The notes: a model not told the origin generated them from the letters alone. Numbered from the stretch's first letter, positions 1 through 10,617 are shown. The stretch is DNA of 64,000 nt from Laburnicola sp. R22_1 (GCA_014281115.1 JACONQ010000001.1:620001-684000), one strand, 5' to 3'. Numbers and translations: made by a program.

Positions 1-869
1 TGAGGCCGCTCTGTGATCGCTAGCGCTTGAGCGCCGTCGCCGGTTTGGATTATTATCCATACCGAAGATGAGAGGAGGTTGACATTCAGCACGTCCTCAG
101 CTTGGTTGTTTTACACTAAAGAGGGGTCGCCAGATCCGGCTAGCGTGATGTTACCTTCGTGCCTGCACCATTGGCAACATGGAGTTTCTCGAGCTGAAAA
201 GTTGCCAGAGACCAAACGACTTTGATGATGTGAAAGCAGAACGACGAGTGTAGAAACGTTGAGTCGCATGAGTGGGAGCAGAAGATGGCTGCTATGAACC
301 TGGGCCAGGGTGGTTGGCGGGAGTGTCATCGCTGCGAGGTTATCGTTCTGATGCAGAGACGTATGTGACGGGAAGCAACGGTGGCGCATAAGGAAATGCC
401 AAAGTGTGCTCGAGGTATCTAGCCGCAATGGCAGGGGTGTCTGGCGGCTGGCGATGATGAACGAGTGTTCACGGTTGAGCGATGAAGCGGGCTTGCGTGC
501 CCCACTCCAACAAGCCGAGGCCCGTGCGTGTGACCATGTCGGACCTACCTAGGCTACTATGTCACAGAGCCAGGGCAGGTGCGGTGGACGGGTCGGGTGC
601 TCCTTCTCCACCGTGCCTTGCAAAACACTGTGAATGCCAGCCTGCGCGCTTGGTCTGCCGTGCTGCTGAACTGATATGCTAGAATCCTTCATCCTTCATT
701 CCTAGCCGCTTCAACATCCACGTTGGCCTTTCGACGCGTCCACGGCCTCCGCCGGCCCGCACGCATACCTGGGCTCGCTCCACAACATCGCACACGCACA
801 GCCCAGCAGCGACACCAGAGCTGGCTCACAAACGTACTTGGAGGCGGCAGCCCCCGGCCGTTTGACAGA
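1..869. other. Upstream flank, no supported gene
   Basis: Ordinary-composition DNA upstream of the DDHD lipase gene. Short open frames exist on both strands, for example a 105-codon minus-strand frame at 111-428, but none has a recognisable domain, intron pattern or convincing start. The last 150 bases before 870 stay open in the lipase frame but begin without an ATG and are read as 5' untranslated sequence. Confidence 0.5.
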
Positions 870-3800
870 ATGTCGACGCCGGAAACGAAGCCTGGCTTTC
901 TGTCGGTCGGCATCAACGCCCTGTCGCCTTGGGGGTCGCGCAGTACCACGCCGAAGCCGCCAGGGACGCCCAAGAAGGCGGACGAAGACAAGGAGAGGGA
1001 GAAGGACAAGGCAGCCATGGACGGCGCCAACTCGCAGCGCGGCGGAGACCACAAGGTAAACAGGCGGCATCGGCTCAGCTTGAAGCGGTACCCGCAGGAC
1101 TGCCCGCCGCTGGCCGTGAGGTGGTTCCATGCCGTGGATGTAAGAAGCTCTTTCCGTAGCCAAATACAAGCCGTATCTCACACTCGCCAGCTGCCCAAGC
1201 GCAAGCCCTTTTCATCCAACGCCGTCGTGCCCGATAAGCCCCTGCCGCCGCCCAAGAAGTGGATTTCCTTCTCCTCCGAAGATTCGCGCTCCATCGAGAA
1301 TGCCTTCCAAAAAACGGCCGCCGAAGCCGAAGCGGCCGAGCAGCGACGAGGCGTACTCAATTCCGGCTCGCAAGATCACGAGGAGCCAGAGACGAGCACA
1401 AAGGTGCCGGTGAATGAAGACTACTTGTTCGATGTCGAGATCGAAACTCGCGAGCTGGCACCTGCATATTGGCTCGGCCCCGTATACGATGTGAGACGGG
1501 GGACCTGGTTTAGCCCAGACGGCGAGCCATGCGACGAGCATCTGGCCACACAGCTCGAAGAGGGCTATCTCAAGATCAAGCCGTGGCGGCTGGCAAAGGC
1601 ACCCGAGAAGCGCTCGAATTCACAACCGCGCACACGCCCCGTGTCGTTGACCACGAAGGTCGACGATGATTACCGGAAAGAGCTCGGCCGGCTGAACCAC
1701 CGAGATTCATTATCAAACCCCGTCACCCCCAAGTCCTCTTTCGACAATCTGAAGGCCGAGGCCAGCAGAGACGCTTCTCAACCTAAAGCGCCGGCCGACA
1801 ATGCAGTCACGGCTCCCGACGATGGCCCAAGGACCTATCGTTTGTTTGGCGCACACATGAACTCGGTCGTTACCTATCAGGATGACACGACCGCGTGGAT
1901 ACTCACCGATGATATGTGGTCACGCATGGGAGGTACGCTGTATCAAAAGTTTGCAGGGGGCGCGCACTATGCGGGTTCAAAATACGTGCGTGGCTACATC
2001 GACCCGGCAAAAAAGAAAGACGCCAAGCCACTCAAGGAGGAAACAGGCAAGAAGGAGGCCGAGCGACCAACCACTCCCTCTCTTGCATATGGATCTGACC
2101 ACGGCAAGCAGCGCACATCTTCCGGATCCGAGGCTACCTCGGACCAAGCTGAGGAGCGTGGGCGCGAGTCTCCGTCAGAAACGCGCAGGAAGAACCTAGA
2201 AAGGCAGATATCATCTCTTATCGTCTCTTCCCAGTCCGAAGATACCGAGCAGCAGGAGGAAGAAGTTCGGAAACGCGAGGAGAAGGAGATGCGGGAGGAT
2301 TACAAGGACCAGAGCAAGGGCGAGCAGAGTCGAGAAATCGAGCATCTGCTCCTCGTCACACACGGGATTGGCCAGCGACTCGGCATTCGCATGGAGAGTG
2401 TGAATTTTGTCCATGATGTCAACTCTTTGCGCAAATCACTAAAGGCCGTTTATTCCAACTCGCCTGACCTGCAAGCTTTGAACTCTGACGTGGATAAGGA
2501 AATGAAGAACAGCCGGATTCAGGTGCTTCCTATCTGCTGGCGTCACCTGCTCGACTTTCCTAAGCAAAGTCTCAAGCACAACCGCAAGGAGCACGACCTG
2601 GGCGACCTTGACTTTGATGACGCCGACTACCCGAATCTAGAGGACATTACCGTCGAGGGTGTTCCGGCGGTGCGCAGTCTGATAACGGATCTCGCGTTGG
2701 ATATCCTACTGTACCAAAGTCCGGCATACAAGGGCCACATTTCAAGGATCGTTGTGAAGGAGCTGAACCGCATCTATCGTTTGTTCAAGGAGCGCAATCC
2801 ATCGTTCAACGGAAAAATCAGTCTCGTCGGTCACTCTTTAGGCTCTGCCATCATGTTCGACATCCTTTGTCAGCAGAAAGATTCTAGGTCAAAGTCTTCT
2901 CAATCGAGCAAGGGCCGTCGTGCGACCGAAGAAGAAGTTAAACTCGACTTTGAAATAGAGGACTTTTATGCACTTGGATCACCCATCGGACTGTTCCAAA
3001 TGCTCAAGGGACGCACCATCGCCGCGCGCCCGTCGGCCTCGTATGCCGCATCTGAAACACCCGCAAGTCCACTCGATGATCCTTTCTCGGGTGACACCGA
3101 ACGCGATCGCATCAATGACTACATCATCTCGTCGCCTTTGTGCAAGCAGCTGTTCAACATTTTCCATCCGACGGATCCCATCAGCTACCGCCTTGAACCT
3201 CTCATCTCACCTGCAATGTCCTCTCTGAAAGCCCAGCCGCTACCCTACACCAAGCGAGGCATCTTTGGCGCCCCGGCTGCACAAGGGTTGACGAATATCG
3301 GTGCCAGAGTAGGCCAGGGAGTCACAGACTTTTGGACGTCGGTGAGTACCGGCATTGCAAGTGGTCTCCTCAATCGCAGTCTTGGCATCACAGGTACCGA
3401 TGCCTCGAAGATGGCTCACGATCTCCATGGTCAACGGTCGTCACGACCGCTCTCCATTGGCCCGAACCCTAATACTTCTGGAGGCAGCGCACCCAGTGTC
3501 GAGGATCCGGCTAGAGCTCTCATTGACGAAGAGCGGAAGCGCAGACTGGGCGAAGAGCCCATTGGTCCCGGTGATGATGGCGAGCATCCCCCAACATTGA
3601 TCGACTCGGAGATCGAGACACTCTATTCTGGGTTCCAAAAGCGAAGAAAAAGCGGCGAGAGTGACGCGGGGGAGAGTTTAGAGAAGGATCTCGAATGGCA
3701 GGAGTTGGAGGAACGGAGTCGAAAGCTGAGGAAGGAAGAGGGCAAGGTGCGGGCTTTGAATGCAAACGGGAGGGTTGATTATAGTATCCAGGAAGGCGTA

Positions 3801-3989
3801 CGTATCATCCATGTCTTGTACCTGTTGGCCTCACGAAGTCATATACTGACACGCTCGCTCTAGGCATTCGACATCTCGTTGCTTGCTAGCATTGCTAGCC
3901 ATCTTTCGTACTGGGCAGACGAGGACGTTGCCCACTTTATGATATCCCAGCTCTTGGCTAGACACCGAGTCTTTAAAAAGGCTGATTAA
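870..3989 (+). CDS. DDHD-domain phospholipase (PA-PLA1-like)
   Basis: Intracellular phospholipase A1 family protein, expected to hydrolyse phosphatidic acid or related phospholipids at endomembranes. Three exons: 870-1139, 1191-3797 and 3864-3989, with GT-AG introns of 51 and 66 bases; the product is 1000 residues. The first intron is in frame and stop-free, so it looks like coding sequence, but removing it joins VD to LPKRKPF as in relatives. Seen: the THGIG motif near residue 478, the lipase elbow GHSLGSA at 637-643 with the nucleophile Ser639, and the DDHD domain in the C-terminal third. Of that domain one sees FHPTDPISYRLEP near 747, Asp953 in RVDY, His972 in SHLSYW and Asp980. The two catalytic-domain ends lie on different exons, so without the 3' intron the last 41 residues would be missed. 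The ATG at 870 is the first in frame. The N-terminal 350 residues are low-complexity and charged, common in fungal members. Confidence 0.93.
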
Positions 3990-4462
3990 TAGATTTCCAT
4001 TCTGTGACGGGCGGCTCAATTGCCCTTGCTATTCTCCACTCTCTCCATTCTATTTTCTTTTGGCGACAGCTTTCCCTCACAGCTTTTTACCGTGTACCGA
4101 AAGATTTGCGATGATTTTCTCTTGATTCTCCTTTTGCTGCTCTGGCGATCGCTTTTCTTTCGCAGGCTTTACTTCCCCGACGTTCTATTCTGGTCTCACG
4201 CCTATCTCTTTTACGCAAGGTCATTATAACTTGTTTTCACTCAATGTCACAATACATGATGTTCCTTGTTCGCCTAGCGTAAGTCGCTCCCGAGTTCCCG
4301 AAAAGTAGCATTCACTCTTCACCAGCCATAACATGCTCGCCCTACGACGTCACGACGTCACAACACGTCCATTCACCTTCAACCACCCCGCCCTTTCTAT
4401 TGTTGCCTATTCAACTATTGTCTCGAGCTGCTAGCTCCTCGCTTAGCGTTTGCCCTCCGGAG
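3990..4462. other. Intergenic spacer
   Basis: Pyrimidine-rich spacer between the lipase stop and the core promoter of the next gene. It has long T- and CT-rich runs (about 4030-4180) and a doubled cgacgtcacgacgtcac block near 4343-4360, which resembles paired CRE-like TGACG/CGTCA sites. No gene seen. Confidence 0.45.
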
Positions 4463-4470
4463 TATAAAAA
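4463..4470 (+). promoter_or_regulatory. TATA box of the proline-rich protein gene
   Basis: TATAAAAA 130 bases before the ATG at 4600, followed by a CT-rich stretch (4487-4590) typical of fungal transcription start regions. Position and sequence fit a core promoter; no start-site data are available. Confidence 0.5.
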
Positions 4471-4599
4471 TCTCTGAGCCCGCTACTTCTTTTTCTCCAG
4501 CTTCTACACTCTCTACGTAGCGAGCCAGCATCATCTCTTTTCGTCAGCTTTTGTGAGCACCAATTCTTCCCTCTCTTCCTCTTCCGTGACTTCGCCGGG

Positions 4600-6648
4600 A
4601 TGGCAAGTCTGCTCGGGCTCCTCGTGAGCCTCGAGATGCTCTTCCGCACGGGGATGGCGAGGTGCGGCATCTCGCCGCAAGATCAGGACGCCATTGTGGC
4701 CATGGGCCTGGTGGTGCTCCTGGTCAGCCTCGGCCTTGGTTGGACGTGGTTCGTCTCGCTCTGCGAGGCGGCTGCGAAAGACCTCCTCGCCCGCATCTCT
4801 GCCTTCGGGCACCTGGACTACATCGATCCCGTCGTCCCTGGATCGTTCCCGCCCTCGCCTGACCTGCCTCGCCGCCAACGTCGCGCTCTCGCTGCTGCCG
4901 CTCGACGTCGCTCGAGCACGCCTCCACCTCCACCGCCGCCGCCCGTCCTCGAGCACGATGCCGCCTGGCACGTTCGCGACAAGTGGGACATAGGTGACCT
5001 GGGCTTGGGTCCTCGGAGGCCTTTTTGGGCGAACAGGATCTGGAATTCCGAGAACGGCACAACGCACCGGGTTACACCTGAGGAATACAAAGTGCTTCGA
5101 CTGACGTGCCCTGCTTCGCAGGAGGACCGTAATATCCGAGCGACACAGTCAGCCGGTAGGTCTCATACGCAGTCCCAGCCTGTCGCCGATGAGACGCGGT
5201 CCCCGTTACCGCCCGTTGCTGCTTCGGCAGGTCTCGCCACAGACGTTGTATCTCCGCAGACGGTGGTTGTCGAGCCTCCCCAGATCCAACAAACGCTGTC
5301 CACTGGACAGCCGGATCTGGCGGGTCCCATCCCCGCTTCTACGGAAGGATTGGTGAGACAGATCCGCGTCGCGACGCCTTCTTGGAGGAATCCATTTCCT
5401 CGCTTCGCTCCTGGTCCTCCTTCGGCTCCTGCTCCGGCTCCTGTTCCTGCTCCCGCTCCAGCTCCGACGTGGGAACCCTCTGGTGGACCGATCTTCTTGC
5501 CTGCGCGGCCGCCGCACCCTCTGTTCGTCTCTCGGTCGCGAGACCAGCCTGTCTTCGTCCGTCGCTGGCCGGAACCCCTCGACATGGACTGGGAACCGTC
5601 TGGAGCGCCCGTCGTCTTGCCGCCTCCGCCGCCTCCTCCAGCGGCCCTGGTCTTCTTGCTGCCTCCGCCTCCGGCCTCGCTTCCTCCTCTGCCTCCTCCA
5701 GCACCGCCGGTCGTCTTGCCGCCTCCTCCGCCCCCGGTCTCCCTGCCTCCTCCTCCCCCTCCTCCAGCAGCCCCGGCCCCGAGCTTCGGCACCTCTCTGG
5801 TCTTCGGACCCTCGTCTTCGACCGCTCCTGCGCGCCGCCTCCCTCGCTCGACCGCCTCCGGGCGTGTCCATGTCCAACGCGCTCGCCAGGAGCCGCAGCT
5901 TTTTGCTGCGATACCCACGGAGATCGCCGCCGCCGCTGCCGCCGCCACTGGACAACTCGCCCCTGTCCATGCTCCCGCTCCCGCCGCCGCCATTCCCGCA
6001 CCCGTTCAACCTCCTCCTGCTGCTGCCGCCGTCGCTCTTCCGACAGCCTCTACGTTTGCCGCCCCCTCGCCTCAACCCGTCTACGTCTGCCCTCTCGACG
6101 AGCAAGACTGGTCGCTGTCCACCGACCAGCTCTTGTCTCTAGAGCCTGCCAACTGGGGCATGACAACGGACTCGTTGATGGCGTGGGAGGTTCCACTCGG
6201 CATGCTGAAAGTCGAGCAGTCCGCCACGGCCAAAGCACAGGAACTCGACGTCCGTCGAGCTCGGGTCCTCACAGCACGGTACAACGCTGTGAGTTGTGCG
6301 CTTACGAAGGCTGCTGTCCTTTTTCGGATGCAGCTGGAGGCGTACAAGCGGGATGGCGGTGCCAAGCCGCAGTTCAACACTTTCGTTCGCGTCAACAATC
6401 TTATGACTGTGGCGTTGAGCGACTTGCAGGCTTGCAAGGCGGCCAATGGGCCGCAGTGTTTGCTTGCTGCTTCGCAGTTTGCTGCTGCGGTGCGGTTCTT
6501 GTTGGAGCACGTCGTCTTCGCGTACGGTGCTGAGGCCATGGACTGGCTCGGCAAGGCACACGACGCGAAGCGACGGTGGCAACTGATGCGGAACGACGCG
6601 GTCAAGGTGGGGAAACTGGTTGGGGTGCGGAACAAAGAGTGGGAGTGA
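4600..6648 (+). CDS. Proline-rich protein with N-terminal membrane segment, unknown function
   Basis: Uninterrupted frame of 682 residues; function not recognised. The N-terminus has one strong hydrophobic segment (about residues 30-53, rich in Val, Leu and Gly, ending in GWTWF) that may be a signal anchor. A short poly-Pro run follows near 110. Residues about 267-400 are dominated by Pro, Ala and Leu, with several runs of five to eight prolines and two copies of the motif WEPSG near 290 and 331. The last 195 residues are of ordinary composition, contain paired Trp-containing motifs (DEQDWSLS, EPANWGM) and look helical, and are the likeliest folded domain. Poly-Pro tracts of this type bind SH3, WW or profilin partners, but no formin or WASP domain is visible. 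The ATG is the first after a TATA box and a CT-rich leader. The high GC and biased codons make long open frames on the other strand; those are shadows. Confidence 0.75.
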   Translation: MASLLGLLVSLEMLFRTGMARCGISPQDQDAIVAMGLVVLLVSLGLGWTWFVSLCEAAAKDLLARISAFGHLDYIDPVVPGSFPPSPDLPRRQRRALAAAARRRSSTPPPPPPPPVLEHDAAWHVRDKWDIGDLGLGPRRPFWANRIWNSENGTTHRVTPEEYKVLRLTCPASQEDRNIRATQSAGRSHTQSQPVADETRSPLPPVAASAGLATDVVSPQTVVVEPPQIQQTLSTGQPDLAGPIPASTEGLVRQIRVATPSWRNPFPRFAPGPPSAPAPAPVPAPAPAPTWEPSGGPIFLPARPPHPLFVSRSRDQPVFVRRWPEPLDMDWEPSGAPVVLPPPPPPPAALVFLLPPPPASLPPLPPPAPPVVLPPPPPPVSLPPPPPPPAAPAPSFGTSLVFGPSSSTAPARRLPRSTASGRVHVQRARQEPQLFAAIPTEIAAAAAAATGQLAPVHAPAPAAAIPAPVQPPPAAAAVALPTASTFAAPSPQPVYVCPLDEQDWSLSTDQLLSLEPANWGMTTDSLMAWEVPLGMLKVEQSATAKAQELDVRRARVLTARYNAVSCALTKAAVLFRMQLEAYKRDGGAKPQFNTFVRVNNLMTVALSDLQACKAANGPQCLLAASQFAAAVRFLLEHVVFAYGAEAMDWLGKAHDAKRRWQLMRNDAVKVGKLVGVRNKEWE

Positions 6649-7959
6649 TGCCCCATTTCTTTGGTTCTGGCTCCGGTGGTTCTTCTCGGTCTGGTTTTTT
6701 TTCGTCGGTTTTTTCTCCCGGTTTGTGGTCTGGTCTTCTCTTCTGTGGTGGTGGTGGTGTGGGTTTTTTTCGGTGTTGGTGATGGTGTTTTTTGGTGTTG
6801 GTGGTGGTGGTGGTGTTTTTGTTTTTTTCTTCTCTTCTTCCACCAGCGTATCTGGGGTCGAAGATTCCTTCTCTCGCCCTCATGGGCGGAAGTGGTTTCT
6901 TCTTCCCAGCACAGATCGCTGCGTGTCTTCTTCCCCCATGCGGCCTTATGGACGCTGGGGTTACCTTTTTTTCTCTTCTTCCGCCGGCGTCTCTGGGGTC
7001 GAAGATTCCTCTCTCTCGCCCTGAGGGCGGCTAGAGGTTTCTTCTTCCCGTTAACAGAGCGTCGTGTGTCCTGTTATACGAAGGCGGCCTGATGGACGCC
7101 GGGATTGAGCGTTGGATGTGTGTGTGTGTGTGTAGATGGTGTGGTCGGGAATGAAAAGTGTTCTTGTGCTGCGGAATATTTGGCTTGGGGATTGTTTTTG
7201 TGTGATGTCTTTATGCTTTATCCTCTTAGTGACTAGTTCACATGTCTTTTCTCCTTGCTGACTATAGATCTCTTGTCTCGCTCTATACGCCTCATCCTCT
7301 ACAACCTCGCCTTCTAAAACAAACATAAGCAGCCTCACAACCGCCTATCAATCATCCACTCGCAGAACTCAACTCTCTATATCTCACGCCGGCCTCTGCG
7401 TTACATATCCCAGGGTAACACAATACACCGTGAATTTCGTTCTAGCAAGCACGCATGCCATCCGTTTTACATCATCCATAAGTGTAGAGGGTAGATGTGT
7501 TTGCATCACGCACATGACGAGGAGAGACAACACAGCATGCTATATTACACATACGCATCCAAGCATATCCCAAGCCAGCGTAAAACCACAGAACTATCCT
7601 TGCCTTAAAAAAGACGTAGTTAAGCCCACGCACAGCCCGCGAATCTTTGCGCGCTGCGTACAGGAGATCTCGTGCATGTGGGCGAGAAAGAAATCAAGGG
7701 AATCACCGCACATACACACTCTGCCACACGCAACACTCGAACATGCCTCGTGGCCAAACTTGCATATTCTATCTACTGCTCGATCTATAATGTCTTTCAT
7801 TCATCCCATGCCATCCAACGATGCACGCCCGCCCTATACGGGTATCTCACCAGCAGGTGATGCTTCGGCACGCACGTCCTACCATCTCCACCAGCATCCC
7901 TCCCTCCCACATATCCCACCCACTTCATCCCCCCACCTCCCTCTCCCCCCACCCATCCC
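6649..7959. other. 3' region with GT-rich tracts, no supported gene
   Basis: Downstream of the proline-rich gene the plus strand becomes strongly G- and T-rich (6660-6830, many gtggtggtg runs), then holds a pair of direct repeats (listed separately) and a (GT)n tract at about 7118-7134. From 7430 a plus-strand frame of 282 codons is open, but it begins without an ATG, runs antisense to a better minus-strand candidate, and has no protein-like pattern. Confidence 0.45.
6830..7105. repeat. Two diverged direct repeats, 141-bp spacing
   Basis: Copy 1 begins near 6831 and copy 2 near 6972. Both read ctcttcttcc, then a ccagcgt/ccggcgt block, then tggggtcgaagattcc, then tctcgccct with a complementary gggcgg, a ttcttcccag/ttcttcccgt block and finally gcggcc-t-atggacgc. 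Each unit contains a small hairpin (cgccct...gggcg). They lie in the 3' flank of the proline-rich gene, so they could be part of its 3' UTR. Confidence 0.7.
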
Positions 7960-8253
7960 TTACTCCTCCTCCTCCAAATACCCCCTCATCCACCCCACTC
8001 CATACACCGTCCCCCAAGCACCGGCAACCATGCACGGCAGAACGCGGGCTTGCTGCGCTGTGATGGCGAAGAAGGAAGCCTGTTCGATTAAGGCGCCGAG
8101 GAAGAGGAGAGTGTTGAGGAGGGTGAGGACCATAGTAGACCAAGAGAGGGTTTTGAGGTGGGTAAGGAAGGGTGTTGTGGGGGTTTTGAGGAGGGTGTGG
8201 ATGCGTGTTGTCATGGTGGTGGTGTTGGCGGCGGCGGAGGTGGGGGCGTCCAT
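7960..8253 (-). CDS. Putative small membrane protein, 97 residues
   Basis: Minus-strand frame with ATG at 8253 and TAA ending at 7960. The N-terminal 40 residues are Thr/Ala-rich. They are followed by two hydrophobic stretches (about residues 40-58, SWSTMVLTLLNTLLFLGALI, and about 74-90, ending GTVYGVGW) and an acidic tail of four Glu. This alternation of hydrophobic segments is protein-like, while the opposite strand gives a repetitive Arg/Val frame. It could equally be the first exon of a longer gene or a chance frame. Function unknown. Confidence 0.38.
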   Translation of the reverse strand: MDAPTSAAANTTTMTTRIHTLLKTPTTPFLTHLKTLSWSTMVLTLLNTLLFLGALIEQASFFAITAQQARVLPCMVAGAWGTVYGVGWMRGYLEEEE

Positions 8254-8885
8254 AGTTGTGGGTTGGGGATGGGGCTGAGGTGGGGTGATGCGATGTGGTT
8301 TGTGTCTGGATGACGGTTTGTAAGGTGCGGTGGAGAACGGTTTTTGGGTTGGCTGAACCGGGCTGGGCGCGGTTGCGGGTGCGGTTGCGGTCTTTGGTGC
8401 TCGGACGCGCGGGCGGCTGGGGTTGAAGGTTGAGCAGTGTTGGCGGGAGAGAGGAATTGAGTGCGGGCTGGCTGTTTGATTGCTTACTTGCCGCTAGTGG
8501 TTCGTTCGGACGCGCGGCAGGATTGAAGGTTGAGCTGTGTTGATGAGAGAGGGTATTTGGGTGTGGGCTGGCTGGCTGGTTGCTTGCCTGCCTGCTTGCT
8601 TGTCGCTAGTGATTTTGCGTTATTTCACCTAAGGTCGGAGACTTTCCCACGTACTGAACTGAGAGAATGAAGCATGATCATGTCAGTGATTGAAAGGATG
8701 GAAAATACAGCAACCATGTAAGGAAATAGAGTATGTGAAAGATTGGCGTGGGGCGATACGACGTTAAAGAGGTGTTTTGACAGCAAACGGACGAGCAACT
8801 ACGCTTTCGTGGGCGAACAACGGTTTCTCTACGCCTAAGTCTTTATTCATTGTAAGACTACGCGTGAGCTTCCCAGGCAGCCCGC
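8254..8885. other. Intergenic region upstream of the small minus-strand frame
   Basis: G/T-rich DNA holding a 105-bp tandem duplication (8401-8618, listed separately), then ordinary sequence up to the hAT-type element. No gene seen. Confidence 0.45.
8401..8618. repeat. Tandem duplication, two copies of about 105 bp
   Basis: Copy 1 starts at 8401 and copy 2 at 8506, both with tcggacgcgcgg. Shared blocks are ttgaaggttgagc, gtgttg, gagagag, gtgcgggctgg/gtgtgggctgg and gctagtg near the end. Copy 2 has expanded (ctgg)n and (ttgcc/ttgct)n tracts, so replication slippage has continued inside it. Confidence 0.75.
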
Positions 8886-9600
8886 CAGGGCTTCCAACGT
8901 AGCGTAGTACGGCGTACAACTACGGCCCGTAGCGATCACGTGAGCCGTACGTAATACGCTCTGCCCTGGGCCGTAGCGTAGCGTAGTTTGTATACGTTTT
9001 ACGCCGTAGTACGGCTGTACGGTAGCATCTTTTAGAGATTTTAACGCGTGATTTAGGTGTTTTTAAGTCGCGATTTTAGTGTTTTAGAGAGCTGTTTTGG
9101 GCTGTTTTTACGCCCTTTTTGGTGTAGTACGCGCTCGGATCGCAAGGACGTCTAACAGGCGTTTATTGTAGCAAATTTTGCAGTGCTCCTTGATACTCCT
9201 TTTACAATAACCTGTTAACTTTTGCCCACAATATGCCGCGTAATACACAGTCCTAGGTGCGATCGCAATAGTCTTATAGGCTGTACAATTAAGGCCTTAC
9301 AGTTATAGAAGAATTAGCTAGGTAGAGGGGTTGTTAAAAGCGATCTCATAAGCCTTACAAAGGTGATCTCTAAAAGGGAAGCCTTATTGACGACCTCAAC
9401 ACCAAAAAACAACAACGGATTACCTAATTAGGAAATCCCGCCCTACTACGGGGCGTAGGGGGATTTTACGGAGCGTACTACGGTTACGGACCGTATTTTG
9501 ACATCTCCGGGGGCTCCCGTACGTACTGGGCTCTCATACGGGCCGTAGCGTAGAGCGATGGGGGTCCACCGTACCGTACTACGCTACGTTGGAAGCCCTG
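8886..9600. mobile_element. Non-autonomous hAT-type DNA transposon, 715 bp
   Basis: Perfect 27-bp terminal inverted repeats, at 8886-8912 starting CAGGGCTTCCAACGTAGCG and at 9574-9600 as its complement. They are flanked by a perfect 8-bp target duplication CAGCCCGC (8878-8885 and 9601-9608). An 8-bp duplication and CAGGG termini are the known signature of hAT-superfamily insertions. The 100-150 bases inside each end are crowded with cgtag/ctacg words in both orientations, as expected for subterminal transposase-binding repeats. There is no transposase frame, so it must be moved in trans. Unlike the central elements it is little changed by RIP-type mutation. Confidence 0.88.
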
Positions 9601-9608
9601 CAGCCCGC

Positions 9609-10561
9609 GCTGGACAAAGTAATCAAATATAATTATCTCCGCGTCGTTGGCCGATTCTAAGTGCGGAAGGCGATTCTTTGGCAAGCTTTATCATGTCCTG
9701 CTGAGTTTTCAAGGCCCTCTTATAATTATAATTAAGTCCACCTTTTGTGTCAGCCTAATAGCTTCTAATCGAATATGACGATGGTGCTGTAAAAGAATAT
9801 TATTACCTGTAGCCCTTGTAGCATCCCGAGGTCCAGTCGATTCTTACTTCTCAGTGTGAACATTACCTAATATCCCTCAGGCGTCCCGAGGTCATTCCTC
9901 GGCGCTTTCGTGGCACCAGACCTTCCGATCCTCATGAACAGGATGTCTGAGAAAGGTGTGTTGCGGTCTGTCCCAGGCAAGCATGTGATGGGGCAGGGGT
10001 ACTAAATCTGTTCAACGAGTTGTTAAGGAAGGCGGTATAGATAGGGTGCTGACTGCAGGGCGCGCAGGGGCCTCGAATGGGGTCAGCTTTGGCACCTTGG
10101 ATATGTAAGCTTCTGGCTGAGTCATGGGTGAGGCTTGGGTTACATTTGAGCTTGCTCTCCCGTCAGTTCAACGCGTTACGCTAGATACGAAAGCGGGGTA
10201 AGCGCTGACCAGAGCGATGAACGTAGAGGCGGCTGGTGGGTAATCGGCCGTCAGTCGGTGGGCGGGATTCGCTTAGGTAGAGCATCACATGTGATTCAGC
10301 GGCGGGCACCCTGTGAGATTGAGTTGAACGTGCCGTTATAGCCATGTTCAAACCCGTAAGAATAAGCATCGTGTGATGTAGAATACCTACCTTCTGTTCA
10401 TCTGCAATTGATGTTGGAATTCCTGCGGCGCCCAGTGCCGTGCCAGAGCTTGTTTCTCGCTGCCGCTACTCGATTGGGCTAGCGGGACTCGTCGTGAGGT
10501 CAGCGGCCCGCGCGCCCACCCACCTTTCCTATGTACTTCCTCATCGTCCAATCTGCTATCA
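9609..10561. other. Intergenic region, no gene seen
   Basis: About 950 bases between the hAT-type element and the promoter of the F-box-like gene. Mixed composition with short AT-rich stretches (9620-9860); no frame with protein character and no repeat recognised. Perhaps relic sequence. Confidence 0.4.
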
Positions 10562-10572
10562 GCTATATATAC
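10562..10572 (+). promoter_or_regulatory. Candidate TATA box of the F-box-like gene
   Basis: A ctatatatacg element 46-56 bases before the ATG at 10618. Distance and context suit a core promoter with a very short leader, but AT-rich words are common and this is not proved. Confidence 0.35.
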
Positions 10573-10617
10573 GCAGCGCGATAATACTCGGGCCTGATCC
10601 TGTGCGGACTCGAAGCA

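Noticed and set aside
723..869. Extension of the lipase upstream of 870
   Set aside because: The frame is open but contains no ATG before 870 and has no conserved sequence.
1055..1078. Possible intron gtaaac...ctcag in the lipase gene
   Set aside because: At about 24 bases it is too short to be spliced in fungi.
5163..6105. Long minus-strand frames of 220-299 codons antisense to the proline-rich gene
   Set aside because: They are Gly/Arg-rich mirror images of a GC-biased poly-Pro coding region and have no domain of their own; the plus frame has the TATA box, leader and protein-like ends.
5382..6533. Plus-strand frame of 383 codons inside the proline-rich gene
   Set aside because: Ser/Arg/Cys-rich shifted reading of the same biased sequence; no independent evidence.
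7430..8278. 282-codon plus-strand frame
   Set aside because: Starts without ATG, has His/Thr/Pro then Arg/Val repeats caused by simple sequence, and overlaps a better minus-strand candidate.
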